Numbered from the stretch's first letter, positions 12,064-23,154 are shown. The stretch: 64,000 bases of DNA from Euglena gracilis (GCA_039621445.1 CP154957.1:8599071-8663070); one strand, 5' to 3'. Numbers and translations are program-made. Notes: generated by a model from the letters alone, not told the origin.

Positions 12064-12156
12064 CGCAGGCCACAGTCCTCGTTGAGCTGGTAGCGGCGGC
12101 CTGGCAGGATCTCGCTGTACGAGTCGGGGCCCTTCAGGGGGTCAGGGAGAGGGCCT
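12064..12156 (-). CDS. Exon with ADAMTS-like LPG-Y-C-FG segment
   Basis: Acceptor CCCCAGGCAACAG and donor CTGCG|GTTTGG. The exon reads PDPLKGPDSYSEILPGRRYQ and then LNEDCGL. Across the donor the sequence continues R-F-G. In ADAMTS proteases the segment after the catalytic domain has LPG-x2-Y-x5-C-x3-FG spacing, and the same spacing is seen here. No HExxH zinc motif was found in the upstream exons. The match rests on one short segment, so ADAMTS kinship is only a suggestion. Phase out matches 11151-11090. Confidence 0.55.
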
Positions 12157-12690
12157 CTGTTGCCTGGGGCCAGAGGCCGGTCCGGGGGACAATGTGCAAA
12201 ATAATAATAATAAAAACATGGAGTCGGGGAAAAGAGCAAAAATCCGATAACGATAACGATGATAATAATTATATGTTCAGTCCGAATCACGAAATTTGAA
12301 TTGTGGAATGAAAAAAACGGAAAGAATGGCACAATAATGCAGAAATCTTCACGCATTTACCATCGATGAAATCCGTTTGCAAGAATGGGCCCCCCTCTAG
12401 CCCCTGTTTATGGTCAGGAGGAAGCAAATTTCTGCTTCCTCCTGCCCATTCTAAAAATTTGGGTGGGTTTGGCCCTTCAAACCTGCATGGACACCACTCA
12501 TGGACGACCGTCCCAGGCGCTCACTGACGTCAAACAAAAGCAGCGTTCCAAAAGAAGCGTCTATCCACTTTGCCCCCCAAAATTGGGCACCGTTCGCTGA
12601 TTTCGACTTCCGATTTCAGCCCCAATGTCGCTCGTTTAACCTAACCGGCCATTTCTCAGGGTCGGATCCACTTCCTTTTCCGCGTCACAC
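12157..12690 (-). other. Intron
   Basis: AT-rich, with a degenerate ATAATAATTAT/CGATAACGATAACGAT stretch near 12200-12275. No coding island. Confidence 0.4.
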
Positions 12691-12850
12691 CGACAAGAAA
12701 TTTTTGGGCAGTTCCCACTGCCCAAGACTGTCGTGGAGCGAAGCTGCAAACGCTTGTCCAGAGGAGCCCCACAGTGGAACAGCGGCCCAGTTGTGGGAGA
12801 AGAACGTCTTGTTGGTGCTCTTCTGGTCCTCCACAAAGCGACTCGGCACA
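12691..12850 (-). CDS. Exon, globular segment
   Basis: Acceptor CAAGCCACCTGCGCAG and donor TTGTCG|GTGTGACG bound 53 codons with strong C/G third positions. It starts VPSRFVEDQKSTNKTFFSHN and contains NWAAVPLWGSSGQAFAASLH and GQWELPKNFLS. It looks like a folded domain with aromatic residues, but I do not recognise the family. Phase does not join directly to 12156-12064, so an exon may be missing between them. Confidence 0.6.
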
Positions 12851-12959
12851 CTGCGCAGGTGGCTTGGCATGTGTTGGTGTGCACGCATGCGTGGGTGGCA
12901 TCCAATCGAAATGTCTGGGGGTGTTGCAAAAAAATGGAAACTGAAAGTGAAGAGCAGGT

Positions 12960-13100
12960 AATTGCTTCAGGACCCGCTGGCCGGCCAGCTGGAAATCCAG
13001 CCGGCTGGCTGGAAAAAGGTGCTGGCTGGACCCCCCCCCCCCCCCAGGGCCAGGGGGTGGGTCCAACCTTCTGCTGAGCTGGACCTGGCTGGCACCCGAA
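12960..13100. repeat. Dispersed repeat family C copy
   Basis: GGCTGGCTGGAAAAAGGTGC then a C run of about 17 and CCAGGGCCAGGGGGTGGGTC. Related copies lie at about 13250-13390 and 13855-13970. Confidence 0.7.
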
Positions 13101-13249
13101 AACAAGGCCAAATCAAACCCCAAAAAGGCCCAACTCCAGCTGGGTTGGACTTTTTTGCCAAAATTTTGCGGTGAAAACCTTCAAAAGGCCAATTTATGCC
13201 ATTCTTTGACCCCCCCTCCAAAATCTTTGGTCCAGCCCAGGTTCGCCGG

Positions 13250-13390
13250 GCAACAGAAAATGTATCACCGCTTGACCCCGGGGGGGTCCGCAGTCCGGCT
13301 GGAAGCTGCGTAGAAAAAGGCGCTGGCTGGCTGGACATGCCCCCCCCCCCGCCCCCGCCCCGCCCCCAGGGGAAGCGTGGGTCCGACTTA
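13250..13390. repeat. Dispersed repeat family C copy
   Basis: GACCCCGGGGGGGTCC then CCGGCTGGAAGCTGC, AAAAAGGCGCTGGCTGGCTG and C/G runs. Confidence 0.7.
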
Positions 13391-13693
13391 AGAAATTCTC
13401 TGGTGGAGAGTGTCAAAAACTGCAGCAGGCAATCAACAGCAGCAAAATACATCAGCAGATCGACATTTGCACTGCAAGAAAATGCGGGTAAATAACGACA
13501 CTCCGCTGTTGACCGTCCCAACCTGCCAGCTCTGCACACATCACTGAAGCATCCCCACGCGAACCGAAAGATCGGAAGAGGCCACAGGGCAGCCGTACCA
13601 CGAATACAAAATGTCAAACCGTGTTGGAAAGGAATACTGCTTGCGCAAGAGAGGCAAAAAAAGTTCTTCGGGGGTTGGCTTTTGGGCGAGCAC

Positions 13694-13819
13694 TGGACTG
13701 CTGCGGGGAGCAATGTGCCGCCCAAGTGCCGTCCTTCAGGCATTCAATGATGGCGTGGACGCGGGAAATGGAGCCGAGGCCGTGGCCATGATTTGGAGGA
13801 AACCGATTCCAGAAAGATG
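13694..13819 (-). CDS. Possible exon
   Basis: Candidate acceptor GTGCATTAG and donor CAGTCCA|GTGCTC. The frame reads SFWNRFPPNHGHGLGSISRV and then HAIIECLKDGTWAAHC, a plausible folded segment. The acceptor lacks a good pyrimidine tract and the phase does not join either neighbour, so the limits are uncertain. Confidence 0.35.
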
Positions 13820-14251
13820 CTAATGCACGCATCACAAAAGCAAAACCATCCACCCATCCACCCGGGGGGGGGGGCAACTGAGAGGCTGGAAATTTTACGC
13901 TGGCTGGAAAAAGGCTGATTCCCTGCATGGGATTCCCAGGCTGGAACTGCCCAGCGAGGGTTGAACTGGGTTGAACCCAAAATCGAAACCGCAAAAAAAA
14001 AGTGCAAATGATGTGAAAGATCAATTTCTTGACCCAAAATTCGTTTTCAAAATACATACATTCTTCGTGTACGTGTGCATATGTGTGTGTATGCGCGTGT
14101 GTCAGGGAGTTAGACAAACCAAGGGGACAAGGGGGGTTCTCCCAGCCAGCAGCTGTTTTCCAACCTTTGGGCCCTGCCCCCCCAATCAATTCTCATTCAG
14201 CCACCCAAAATCAGCTGGATGCTTGTGCGCTTTGTTGTTTTGGCACACACC

Positions 14252-14450
<199 letters not shown>

Positions 14451-14458
14451 GTTATCAC

Positions 14459-14655
14459 TTCGGCCAAGCAGGGCCCTGATTGCCGGCCAGGGGGATGGCG
14501 ACCTCCTGCTGCGCGTTGGCCCGGCCGACCCGGTTCTCCCCCAGCCACAGTGAATGCCGCGCCACGTCCGTTGCATGGTGGACGTCGAGGAACGCTCGCG
14601 GTGCGGCGGGCCGGGCCCGGGCGGCCGGCGCCGTGAGGTCCAGAGGGACCGGCGG
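14459..14655 (-). CDS. Exon, globular segment
   Basis: The frame is open from a TGA at 14656-14658 to the donor CCGAA|GTGATAAC. It contains RAFLDVHHATDVARHSLWLG and ENRVGRANAQQEVAIPLAGN with C/G at third positions throughout. I see no AG acceptor inside the open frame, so the 5' limit given is the limit of the open frame and not a splice site. No family recognised. Confidence 0.5.
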
Positions 14656-14886
14656 TCAGGCCGGGGCGGTGGAGAGGGGGGGGCTGGGGCTTTGGTCCAA
14701 TGGGCGGTGGGGTGGGGGGGGAACAATTAATTATTATTAATTATTCCCCGACACGCACACATAAATACAAATGAAGATGTATTTGTATATATATATATAT
14801 AGAATTTACACATAATAAACATGAAAAATAATACACATATGATATCATATATTATATCATATGAACGACATCATGCAATTATATAT

Positions 14887-14905
14887 GTGTGTGTATATAT
14901 ATTTA

Positions 14906-14945
<40 letters not shown>
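14887..14945. repeat. (AT)n microsatellite
   Basis: TATATATATATTTATGCATA followed by about 20 AT units; a TATATCATATGA palindromic stretch lies just before it. Confidence 0.95.
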
Positions 14946-14948
<3 letters not shown>

Positions 14949-15003
14949 CACACACTTTTTAACAATAATTGCAGCCGTAAATTACTGTACCGGTCATTTC
15001 CAG

Positions 15004-15122
15004 CCCCCCCCCCCCCCCGGAAACTGTCATGTGACAGGCTGACCAGTGCCAGAGACCTTGAAAACTCCCGAGCGAAACCCTGACAGGTTCATAGATTTGA
15101 CATATCCCCCGGGGAGGGGGGG
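15004..15122. mobile_element. MITE-like element, family T copy
   Basis: Starts CCCCCCCCGGAAACTGTCA, contains GTGACAGGCTGACCAGTGCC and CCTGACAGGTTC, and ends in CCCCCGGGGAGGGGGGG. The better copy at 16701-16863 shows the inverted ends clearly. Confidence 0.5.
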
Positions 15123-16700
15123 GGGCTAGGTATGCCAGAGCTGTGTTCCGAATTCGACAATATCAGCTGCCTGGCTGGGGTTCGGTCGGGTGGGGCGTGT
15201 GGCCTGCTGCTGGAAGGGGGGGGGGGGCTCGGTTTGCGGTGCCGGGGTGGGGGGGGGGGGGGGGTGCCTGTTGAACGGGCCGGAAGAAATCATTCGTTCC
15301 GCGACAAATCATTCTCGGCAAAAAATTTACCTGGTTACCCCCTTCCCCGAGGCCATGCTGTGACCCCAACAGTCCAGGGGGTGGCCATTGAGCTGCAATG
15401 CCATGAAAAAAAAGGGCATGTTGGCCCCAACATGCCTGTGGGGGCCAACGAGTTTGGGGGGGCGTCATCAACCCAAATGATAAATGCCAAAGACGTTGGC
15501 AGTTATGTTTGGTGTTCTTCGGCCAGCACCGCTCATTGTCCCTTATGGAAAACGGGGAGAGACTGATGGTGGGGGGTGGCGAGATAACAGCGGGGAAGGT
15601 CAGGTGGGCCAGCCTGGGTGTCAACGATCGGTCCATATTTGCGATAGGTAGAATAATACACTGAAGAGGAGCAGCCATGGAAAGGAAGCGGCAGGACAAC
15701 CCCAACACCATATGGATGCCTCCATTCCACATGCCACATCCCCAAGATTGCAACCAACTGTCCAGTTGCTCAATTGTGGTAAGATCTGCACACATGCGCT
15801 CATTTAACGGGAACGTGATTCCGTGCAGCAAAGCTGCGTCGCCAGCTGTGGGATAATTGCCCGGGCAACGATGCTGGATCATGATTCCCAGTTGGAAAAT
15901 GATAGCTGTCCGGTGTTGCCGGTGTTCCAGACATGTTCTTTGAATACTTTAGAACACACACTCACACACACATGCGCGTGCCGATATTTTATTTTTTGGG
16001 TCGTTTTTGTTTTTGGGTCCGATTTTGACCCAACGATTCCTTGATTCCTTCAGCCAACCAGCCAAACCAGATCTTACAAATCCCTGAAGGGGGGGGTTAG
16101 GTTCCACCTGGTTTGACACAACGTTTTTATTTAAGAGCTTCTGTGATTAAAATTTTGTGACCTCCTACCCCAATTCCCTGGTCAAAAATACTCCCGTAAT
16201 ACTCGAAAACATTCCCGAAAAAATCTCAAATGGTAAAATAGCAAAAAAAATGGCTTTCATTATAGTCGAAAACAGTTTTTGACATCTAAAACCTAAAAAG
16301 ACGTTTCTGACCCTTTTCAGTTTTCTTCACCACGGAGGGTTTATGGGGTGGGCACAATGTTAATCCTTGCTCAGCATGAACACCCCCCCATAATCCAATA
16401 ACATGTTGCATGGAAATGTTTCAATTTAAATCTAAAAACAACAGACCTGCTGTGTGTTTAACAGTTAATCCCACTCATAAGGTCCCAAAGTACAACTGCA
16501 TTTCTCTATTTTTATTAACGTCATGGTCCCCTCGCAGCTGACGAGGCAGCGAATGGTAACAGACATGCAGTTGCTGATGATGCAAAATGGGTCAATGTAA
16601 AGCAGGTGCGGAGCAGTGGTTGCGGAGTAGATTTGAAATGGTCAGTGGGGGATGTGAACTTGGGGGAGAGACAGGGGAGGGCAGAGTGCGGGGTTGGGTA
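15123..16700 (-). other. Long intron or intergenic stretch
   Basis: No exon with two supported splice sites was found. It is mostly unique sequence with G runs at about 15217-15262 and 16089-16095. Confidence 0.4.
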
Positions 16701-16863
16701 CCGACCCCCCCCCCCCCGGGAAACTGTCACCTGACAGGTTGGCCAGTACCGGGGACCCTGACAACTTCCTATACTGACAGGTTGGCCAGCACCGGGGACC
16801 CTGACAATTTCCCGGGCGGGACCCTGACAGGTTCTCGGGCATGACAGTTTCCCGGGGGGGGGG
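16701..16863. mobile_element. MITE-like element with inverted ends CCCGGGAAACTGTCA
   Basis: The left end reads C-run + CCCGGGAAACTGTCACCTGA and the right end GGCATGACAGTTTCCCGGGG + G-run, a 14-15 base inverted repeat. The interior carries two copies of CTGACAGGTTGGCCAG followed by ACCGGGGACCCTGACAA. There is no coding capacity. Related pieces occur near 15.0, 28.3-28.4 and 40.9-41.0 kb. Confidence 0.65.
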
Positions 16864-16907
16864 GTTGGGTATGATGTGGGCTACAGTGCGGCAGGCTATG
16901 CCCCCAC

Positions 16908-17039
16908 GTCGCCGTCGTCGTCGTCGTCCTCGCCGTAGCCGTACTCGTCGCTGTCGTCGGCGGGGGCGGGCGGCGCGGAGCCGTTCAGCAAAGCGCCGCT
17001 GCCTTCGAACTCGTCGGCGGCGCGGCGCCCCGTGGCCGA
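16908..17039 (-). CDS. Exon, acidic tail segment
   Basis: Acceptor AATGAGGATTTCAG and donor GGCGAC|GTGGGG bound exactly 44 codons. The peptide is SATGRRAADEFEGSGALLNG, then a Pro/Ala linker and DDSDEYGYGEDDDDDGD. Other frames are open and Arg-rich, but the acidic frame has far better codon use. Probably a disordered acidic region. Confidence 0.6.
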
Positions 17040-17229
17040 CTGAAATCCTCATTGGCGAGCCAATCCACATGCAAAACATCCATGGCTGCTGCAAAAATGA
17101 TGCTAGGATCAGAAAATAGCAAAAAAAAATTGACTCACCGCAATTGGAGGCAGGCATACAAGATGACCTCAGTTGCTGCGGAAAATTTGGGTCTCAGCCC
17201 ATCCTCCAAAGTGTGCGGTTTATATGAAT

Positions 17230-17760
17230 GAGGTGGACAGAAGGTGGCAATTGTCTCAGCGACCTCCTGGGGGACCCACTCAAAAATCGCGAAAAATCCA
17301 AAAATAGCACCTTTTCAAAAATTTTCGGCGCCTGTGGTGCCGAAAAATATATCCCACCGGCCCCTGGGGACCTCCCCTGGGGGGGGGGGGCTTGGCCACC
17401 CCCCCCCCCCCCGAGGGTCCACGACGAAAAAAACCCCTTAGTTGCACTAAGGCGTCTTGTCTGTTTATGGCCGGCGCTAACTTCGCTTCTGGCCCAGTTA
17501 TGTGGTGAGTGGCCGCTTATACCCCCCCTGTGTATCTGAGAAAAGGGGCCAAGGATTACCAGGGCTGTACGGGAAAGCCTGGTTGGGGGTGGTCGTCCCC
17601 TCCCATCCGGGAGGTAGTGGGTCGACCCCCCCCCCCAACCCCCCACCATTGCACCACCCAAAGAAAAATTCCTTCGGCGCCGAAGGAAAACTCTGACCAG
17701 GTCAAAATTGCGCCCTCCCCCACCAGGATGCGTTGGGGGTGGTCGACCCCCCCATCACCC
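17230..17760. repeat. Dispersed hairpin repeats (family H), two copies
   Basis: Copy one has the hairpin TCGGCGCC-TGT-GGTGCCGA at 17325-17343. Copy two has the perfect palindrome CCTTCGGCGCCGAAGG at 17671-17686. Both are flanked by AAAATTTT-type sequence and by runs of 10 or more G or C with GTCGACCCCC phrases. Confidence 0.75.
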
Positions 17761-17920
17761 ACACCCGTAGAGTTTCGCGCACAGCCCTGAGTCGCACCAG
17801 ACGTCTACCACAGACGGCGTCCCTCCGTGCAAATGCTCCGCCAGTTTGCATTGCACCTTGGGCCTGGGTCCAAACTGTCCTGCCCCCCCCCACCCAAGCA
17901 CCTCCAGACAGTATTCCGAT

Positions 17921-18100
17921 GGTATTGTCGGGATTTGTCGGGGTTTGTCGGGATTTGTCGGGATTTGTCGGGGTTTGTCGGGATTTGTCGGGGTTTGTCG
18001 GGATTTGTCGGGATTTGTCGGGGTTTGTCGGGGTTTGTCGGGATTTGTCGGGATTTGTCGGGATTTGTCGGGATTTGTCGGGGTTTGTCGGGATTTGTCG
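17921..18100. repeat. 10-base minisatellite GGGRTTTGTC
   Basis: About 18 tandem copies of a 10-base unit (GGGATTTGTC or GGGGTTTGTC), the A/G position varying from copy to copy. It lies inside the intron just after the donor of the exon at 18128-18252. The peptide repeats it encodes (NPDKSRQIPT) are an artefact. Confidence 0.95.
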
Positions 18101-18127
18101 TGCTTTTGTTATTGCCTCTGGAGACAC

Positions 18128-18252
18128 CACGGCCGCTGTCCTCGGACTCGGGGGCCCGAAATGGGTCAGCGGGCTGGACGGGCATGTGGTACGAGCCGGA
18201 GGAGGAGGCCCGGGACAGGGACCGCGAGGTGAGCACCCCGCGGGAGGAGCCA
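18128..18252 (-). CDS. Exon, Ser-rich segment
   Basis: The acceptor CACCTCCTCTGTCTCCCTTTCCAG has one of the best pyrimidine tracts in the window; the donor is GGCCGTG|GTGTCT. In the phase left by the zinc-finger exon it reads GSSRGVLTSRSLSRASSSGS, then YHMPVQPADPFRAPESEDSG. The Ser/Arg composition suggests a flexible region. The plus strand also has an open frame with a good donor, but its acceptor is weak. Confidence 0.6.
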
Positions 18253-18471
18253 CTGGAAAGGGAGACAGAGGAGGTGGGCACGTGACAGCCATGACTGGTC
18301 ATGGCAGTCACACGTGACAGCCATGCCTGGTCCGTGGCCGGGGTGTGACTCAGCTGATGGATAACTTGTGCATATGAGTTCCTGATTTGGTGAGGTAATC
18401 TTGACTTTGTGCCCTCTTGCCTTCAAGTTCAACACTGGGCCCCCAAATGAAGTTGTTGCTGGTGACAATAG

Positions 18472-18492
18472 CAGCAGCAGCAGCAGCAGCAA
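18472..18492. repeat. (AGC)n trinucleotide repeat
   Basis: Seven AGC units in an intron. Confidence 0.9.
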
Positions 18493-19005
18493 CAAACGAC
18501 AAACAACGAACAATTTTTGGCGCGGAATTTTCTTCAAGCCCCAGCAGGCAGGCAAGGTGTGAATGCTGCAGCAGGGACCTTCTTTGCATTTTACACCTCC
18601 CATTTGTCTAAGAACAGGAAAAAATGAGTGAGAACTGGGGGGATGCTTCGACAAGGGTGGAAGCGAAACGACTGGTGAGTCATTTTTATCTTGCCTCACA
18701 CAAGCCACATCACCCACAGGCTCTTCAGTAGTTCCTGCACTATCGTAACCACGGGTAAGAACCAGGGTTTGTAGAATACAAATCGAATGTAAAATCATGA
18801 CGATTCTCGACAAAGGCATGGGGAGGGAAAATAATTGCAAAAAAACTGAAATTGTCAGGAAATAACACACAAAAAAAAGAAATAGAAACAAAATAGAAAT
18901 GATTTTGGCAGAAAGGAAAAAAAAGAAAAAACAGAAAAAATAGATACTGACATGCCAAAAACAAACAATTGCGACTCATGAAAGAGGCACAAACACAAAA
19001 CAAAA

Positions 19006-19120
19006 ACACACACACACACACACAACACACACACACACACACACAACACACACACACACACACACACACACACCCACCCACCCACCCACCCACCCACCCA
19101 CCCACCCACACACACACAAC
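19006..19120. repeat. (CA)n and (CCCA)n microsatellite
   Basis: ACACAC blocks with AACAC interruptions, then CCCA units. On the minus strand it follows the donor of the zinc-finger exon by about 20 bases. Confidence 0.96.
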
Positions 19121-19139
19121 GCGCCGCAGTCACACACAC

Positions 19140-19271
19140 CGGCTCTGGGGCGGGGATTGTGCCCGCACCGCGCTGCCGATGGCGGGCAGGGCTGGCAGGG
19201 CCCGGGAGCACTCCCGGCACTCGTCCACCGCCTCGTTCTCCGCCAGGCAGACGGGGCACCGCCAGAGGCCC
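19140..19271 (-). CDS. Exon encoding a RanBP2-like zinc finger
   Basis: Acceptor GCACTCCCGCCCCCCAG and donor AGAGCCG|GTGTGTGTGA. The peptide starts GLWRCPVCLAENEAVDECRE and shows W-x-C-x2-C-x3-N-x5-C-x2-C. The RanBP2/NZF family has the same layout with six residues between N and the third Cys, so this finger is one shorter. RanBP2/NZF fingers bind ubiquitin, RNA or proteins. Phase matches both neighbours (21218-21175 and 18252-18128). This is the clearest domain of the minus-strand unit. Confidence 0.7.
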
Positions 19272-19309
19272 CTGGGGGGCGGGAGTGCAATCGCTCAGGC
19301 TTCAGTTTA

Positions 19310-20100
19310 AGACCCCGGGGTCCCCCCACCCCCACCCGCTGGCGGGGGTCCCGGGCAGGGCAGAACGGGAAGGCCGGGGGGGGGGGGATCGACCCCCCCC
19401 CCCCCACCCGGGAGGTGGGGGTGGGTCGACCCCCCCCACATTTTCACCAATTTTGGGGAAATGGGAATTTTGGCTGGGGAAATTTTTTGAATTTTTTTTG
19501 AATAAATGAACCCAAAATACATGATTTTTTTATGGAAAACACATTTTTTTACAAAAAAATCTCAAGAAGTTCAGGTTAAAATTTTTGTGGTTTTTAGGAG
19601 GGGGATGAAAAAACCGAGGGTCAAACAAATGGGACCAAATTTTGGCACAGTCAAATTTTACTGAAATTCTTTCTCTGGAATTTTTTTTGGGTTTTCAATG
19701 GCAGTTTTTTGCTTCAAAAACCTCTCAAAAATAAAAATTTTGAGAAAATGTTGAAATTTTGGAAGGTGTGAAAAAGTGAAAAAATGGGGGTTTGGAGGGT
19801 TTTTGGGGGGACCTCCCATATATGTCCCAAAATGGGTCCAAAAAAAAAAATCCCGGCGCCGAAGGCGCTAGGAAAAAATTTAGGGGTCCAAAAATTGGTG
19901 CTCCCGGAAACACGGGAAGAGGTGGTGGGGGGGGGGAGTGGTCGACCCCCCCCCCCACCCACCACCTTGGCTGTTTGGCCAATTCCCGTTTTGCCCTGGT
20001 CCCGGGAGACCCACTCTTTTCCCCAAAAACGGCCAAAATGCGAAAAATGCTTAAATAGCATCTTTTTAAAAATTTTCGGCACCGTACTTTGAAGGAAGGT
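19310..20100. repeat. Dispersed hairpin repeats (family H), adjacent copies
   Basis: Long C/G runs with GGGGTCGACCCCC phrases (19376-19436, 19928-19960). Hairpin cores are TCCCGGCGCC-GAA-GGCGCTAGGA at 19851-19873 and AATTTTCGGCACCG near 20071. T/A-rich sequence lies between them. Confidence 0.7.
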
Positions 20101-20187
20101 CGCAACCCGTTTGGGGGAGCCAAATGCAGGGATGGCAGATGAGAGGGAGGCAACTTCAACCACCCAAAGTTGTGGTTGAAGTTGCAC

Positions 20188-20190
<3 letters not shown>

Positions 20191-20242
<52 letters not shown>
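20191..20242. repeat. (CA)n microsatellite
   Basis: About 26 CA units, preceded by a short inverted repeat (TTCAACCACAACTTTGG region). Confidence 0.97.
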
Positions 20243-20246
<4 letters not shown>

Positions 20247-21174
20247 TCTGTTCGGAATGCCCAGGCGGATTGGGCCTGCCCCAGAAATTCCCCCAATCCC
20301 CAAAACTAAAAACTCCTGTTCCTTGGTTCCTGGAGTTGGGGGGAGGGCTTTCACAACAGGCACCTAAAGCCTGACCTTTCAGGTCAAAAATGCTTTCCCC
20401 CCAGCCCACCCATAGCACCTCTGGGGGGGGGGGCGACTTCCTGAAATGCCTGCCATGACTGGCACAGTCCAACTACAGGCAATTTTTCTTTAGCCCCAGG
20501 GGGGACACTGTTAATTGACACTGTTGCCAAAGACTTGCATTTTCACACATTCTTTGGGAAATTTTCCATGCCAACGTGCCTAGAGGCGACACACCTCCGA
20601 TCCGGGGTGTGGTAGGGGACGGAGGAGGGGCCATCGACAGGGTTAGCGATGCGGCGGGGTGGATTACATGGGCTGGGGGTGATAAGAGCCAAGAGACAAC
20701 GCGTGATTCCCCTCCCCATCTGCTAACCCCCCCCCCCCCCGGGCCAACCCCCTCCAAAGCGACCGATTAATCCTGTAATAAAGAAAACAAGGGTAGCCAG
20801 TGAAGATTTTTGCCATCTAAAAAACCTTGAAAAAACTCCACCAGAATGACATGTATTTTCACTTGCATTTTTCACTTGTATTTTCCATTATAACGCTAAT
20901 AAATATTACAATAATACTCAAACTGGTCAATGAAAAATTTCATGATGAACATGGCAAGATATGATGAATGATACCATTTGGCCTGGGGTTACCAAGCCAA
21001 TTTATAAATTTGCAGATGTATAATATCTATAATATCTGTATATATAAAATATCCATAGATATTCTATCTAACACATAAATAATATCCATAGATATTCTGC
21101 AGCGCGATTTGTGAAAACATACGTTCCCCACCGGCAACACACAATTTTCCGGTCAGCCCGTGGTCGTGTACGAC

Positions 21175-21218
21175 CGCTGCACCACGCTGAGGGTCCGGAG
21201 GCAGGACACGATTTGCTC
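21175..21218 (-). CDS. Exon, short helical segment
   Basis: Acceptor AGTATGCCACACGCAG and donor GTGCAGCG|GTCGTAC. It reads EQIVSCLRTLSVVQ and joins in phase to the zinc-finger exon downstream and to 23199-23155 upstream. The frame stays open a little past the donor, so a later donor is possible. Confidence 0.5.
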
Positions 21219-22289
21219 CTGCGTGTGGCATACTAATAAATAATAAATGACACCCCTGGCACTTTTATTTAATATTATAAATGCACCCCTGGCACCGGCC
21301 TGTCCTGAATTTGGAAATTCTTCAATTTTGTGCAACAAAATCTTGAAGAATCGTTGCATAGAAAATATGCAAAACGAGAATTCCCAAGAATTTGGTTATG
21401 CAAAAAAGCAAACTAAACAACTTGTTTCGTATCAGCTTAGGATTGAGGAAGCTGGAAAGAAGACAGGCGAATCAGAGCAATTTCTGCTGAATCTTCCTGG
21501 GGTGAAAATCCTGTGAAACTTTCCAGTTACCGAACAGACTACAGCTCCAACTGGAAAATCCCCCCCATGTGCCAACAACTGGCAATCCCTGTCCTCCGTT
21601 TGCGCAAAAGAACATTGTTTTTTGCTGCTATGCAGGTATCACAAAAAAAAAAAAGAGCCTCAACATAAATGGGGTGATATGGCTAACCTGTCACAACGCT
21701 CAACTAGTAACCGGTGGAAATCCTCTTGTGTTCTCCGTCCCTTCATCCACGATAATTTTCAGAGTTCCCTAATCCGTTTTCACCCTGGAACACCCTCCTT
21801 TCGCAGCCGATGCAAAAACCGCCTGCTGTGCGACAGGGATTTCAAAAAAAAACAACAGGCAAAGGGGTGGGCCTGTCATCCGGCCTCCAGAACACCATCA
21901 GGCGCCGGGCACCACACATCGGGCACCAGCATCGGGCACCACCAGCTGTCACAGATAAAACATGGCGGATGGGTTTTGTGCATTATGGGCATCTTTTTTT
22001 ACTGCTTGGGGGCCGGTCAGGGGGGGATTCAAAACTCGGCGTCTTTTTCAGAGGGTCAACAACAACATAGTGCGGCCATTCCCCCGGGTTATACCCCCGG
22101 AAAATGGCGAAGATGCACATACGGAGGGCCGGCGTGCAACCAGCAGTTCAAAAACTGGTAAACTGACCCCCTTATAATAAAATCCATGTTCCTTTGAACA
22201 AACACGCAAAGGAACATGCAACAGCTTACGGCCACCCAAAGTTTAAGGGTTTGAAATATCTCCCCCAGAATGGGACTCGGCTGCAGCTT

Positions 22290-22870
22290 GTCCAAATTTG
22301 GCCAGTGGAAATCCAAGTGGACCCTCCCCCTCTGGGGGGGGTCTACTTGGAGGGCTAGAAAAATTTTCTCAGGGGTGTGAAATGGCGGGATTTTTTTATG
22401 ATTCCAATATTTCAAAAAATGCCTGTTTTTTTGGCATTTTTTTTTGGATTTTCTGGAAAAAAGGAGCAAAAAAAATGACGTTTAAAATTCCCATTTTCAC
22501 TTCGGCGCACAGCGCCGGCGGATTCTTTTCCCAATCGGTGGGATATCATTGCTTACCGACCCCCGGGGGGGGGGAGGGGGGAATTTTCACCTTCAAAAAA
22601 ACCAGCCAATCACTTTTTGAAAACCAGTCACCCGCCCCCCCCCCCTCTCCCCAAGAGGGGGGTCTGTCACTTTGGCCACTCGCGCCATAATGCTCTAAAT
22701 CAATGGCCAAACCCTCCCAAAATTTTTCCGGCGCCTTCAGTTCGGGTGGCAATTTCTGGCCATTCCTGGCCGACCGCACCCCCGGGGGCTGGGGGGGGGG
22801 TCTGGAGCCAAAAACCAGTCAGTCACCCCCTGGGGGAGGTCGGGCTCACCTGAAGCAATGGTGTGGGTGG
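22290..22870. repeat. Dispersed hairpin repeats (family H) with CCAGTCAGTC phrase
   Basis: Hairpin CGGCGC-ACA-GCGCCG at 22503-22517; a second, decayed one (CCGGCGCCTTCAG) at 22728-22740. The phrases AACCAGTCACCC and GGAGCCAAAAACCAGTCAGT recur near 11.35 and 47.35-47.58 kb. Bounded by C and G runs. Confidence 0.75.
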
Positions 22871-23154
22871 AACCCCCCAGAACCCCCCCCCCCCCGGGGG
22901 AGGTTCAGCTGGTGGCCCTTTTCTGGTGGCTAACAAAGCTAATGGACCCCCTTTCCCCTGGGTCCTTAAGCAAAAGCCTTACTGGGGGTCGGTTGCAAGA
23001 TGAAGGGTTTTTGGTCCCAAAAACACTTCCGCAAACGCCAAACATCTGAAAAGGTGTCCTCCGACCGGGGGGGGGGGGGGCCGTTGGACGTAAAGGGGTT
23101 GTTGGTGGCGGGGGGGGGGGGGGGTACTGTCAAATGGCACAACCAAGAAGCAAC

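Noticed and set aside
17921-18100. Possible CRISPR-like array
   Set aside because: The repeat unit is 10 bases in direct tandem without spacers. This is a minisatellite in an intron of a eukaryote.
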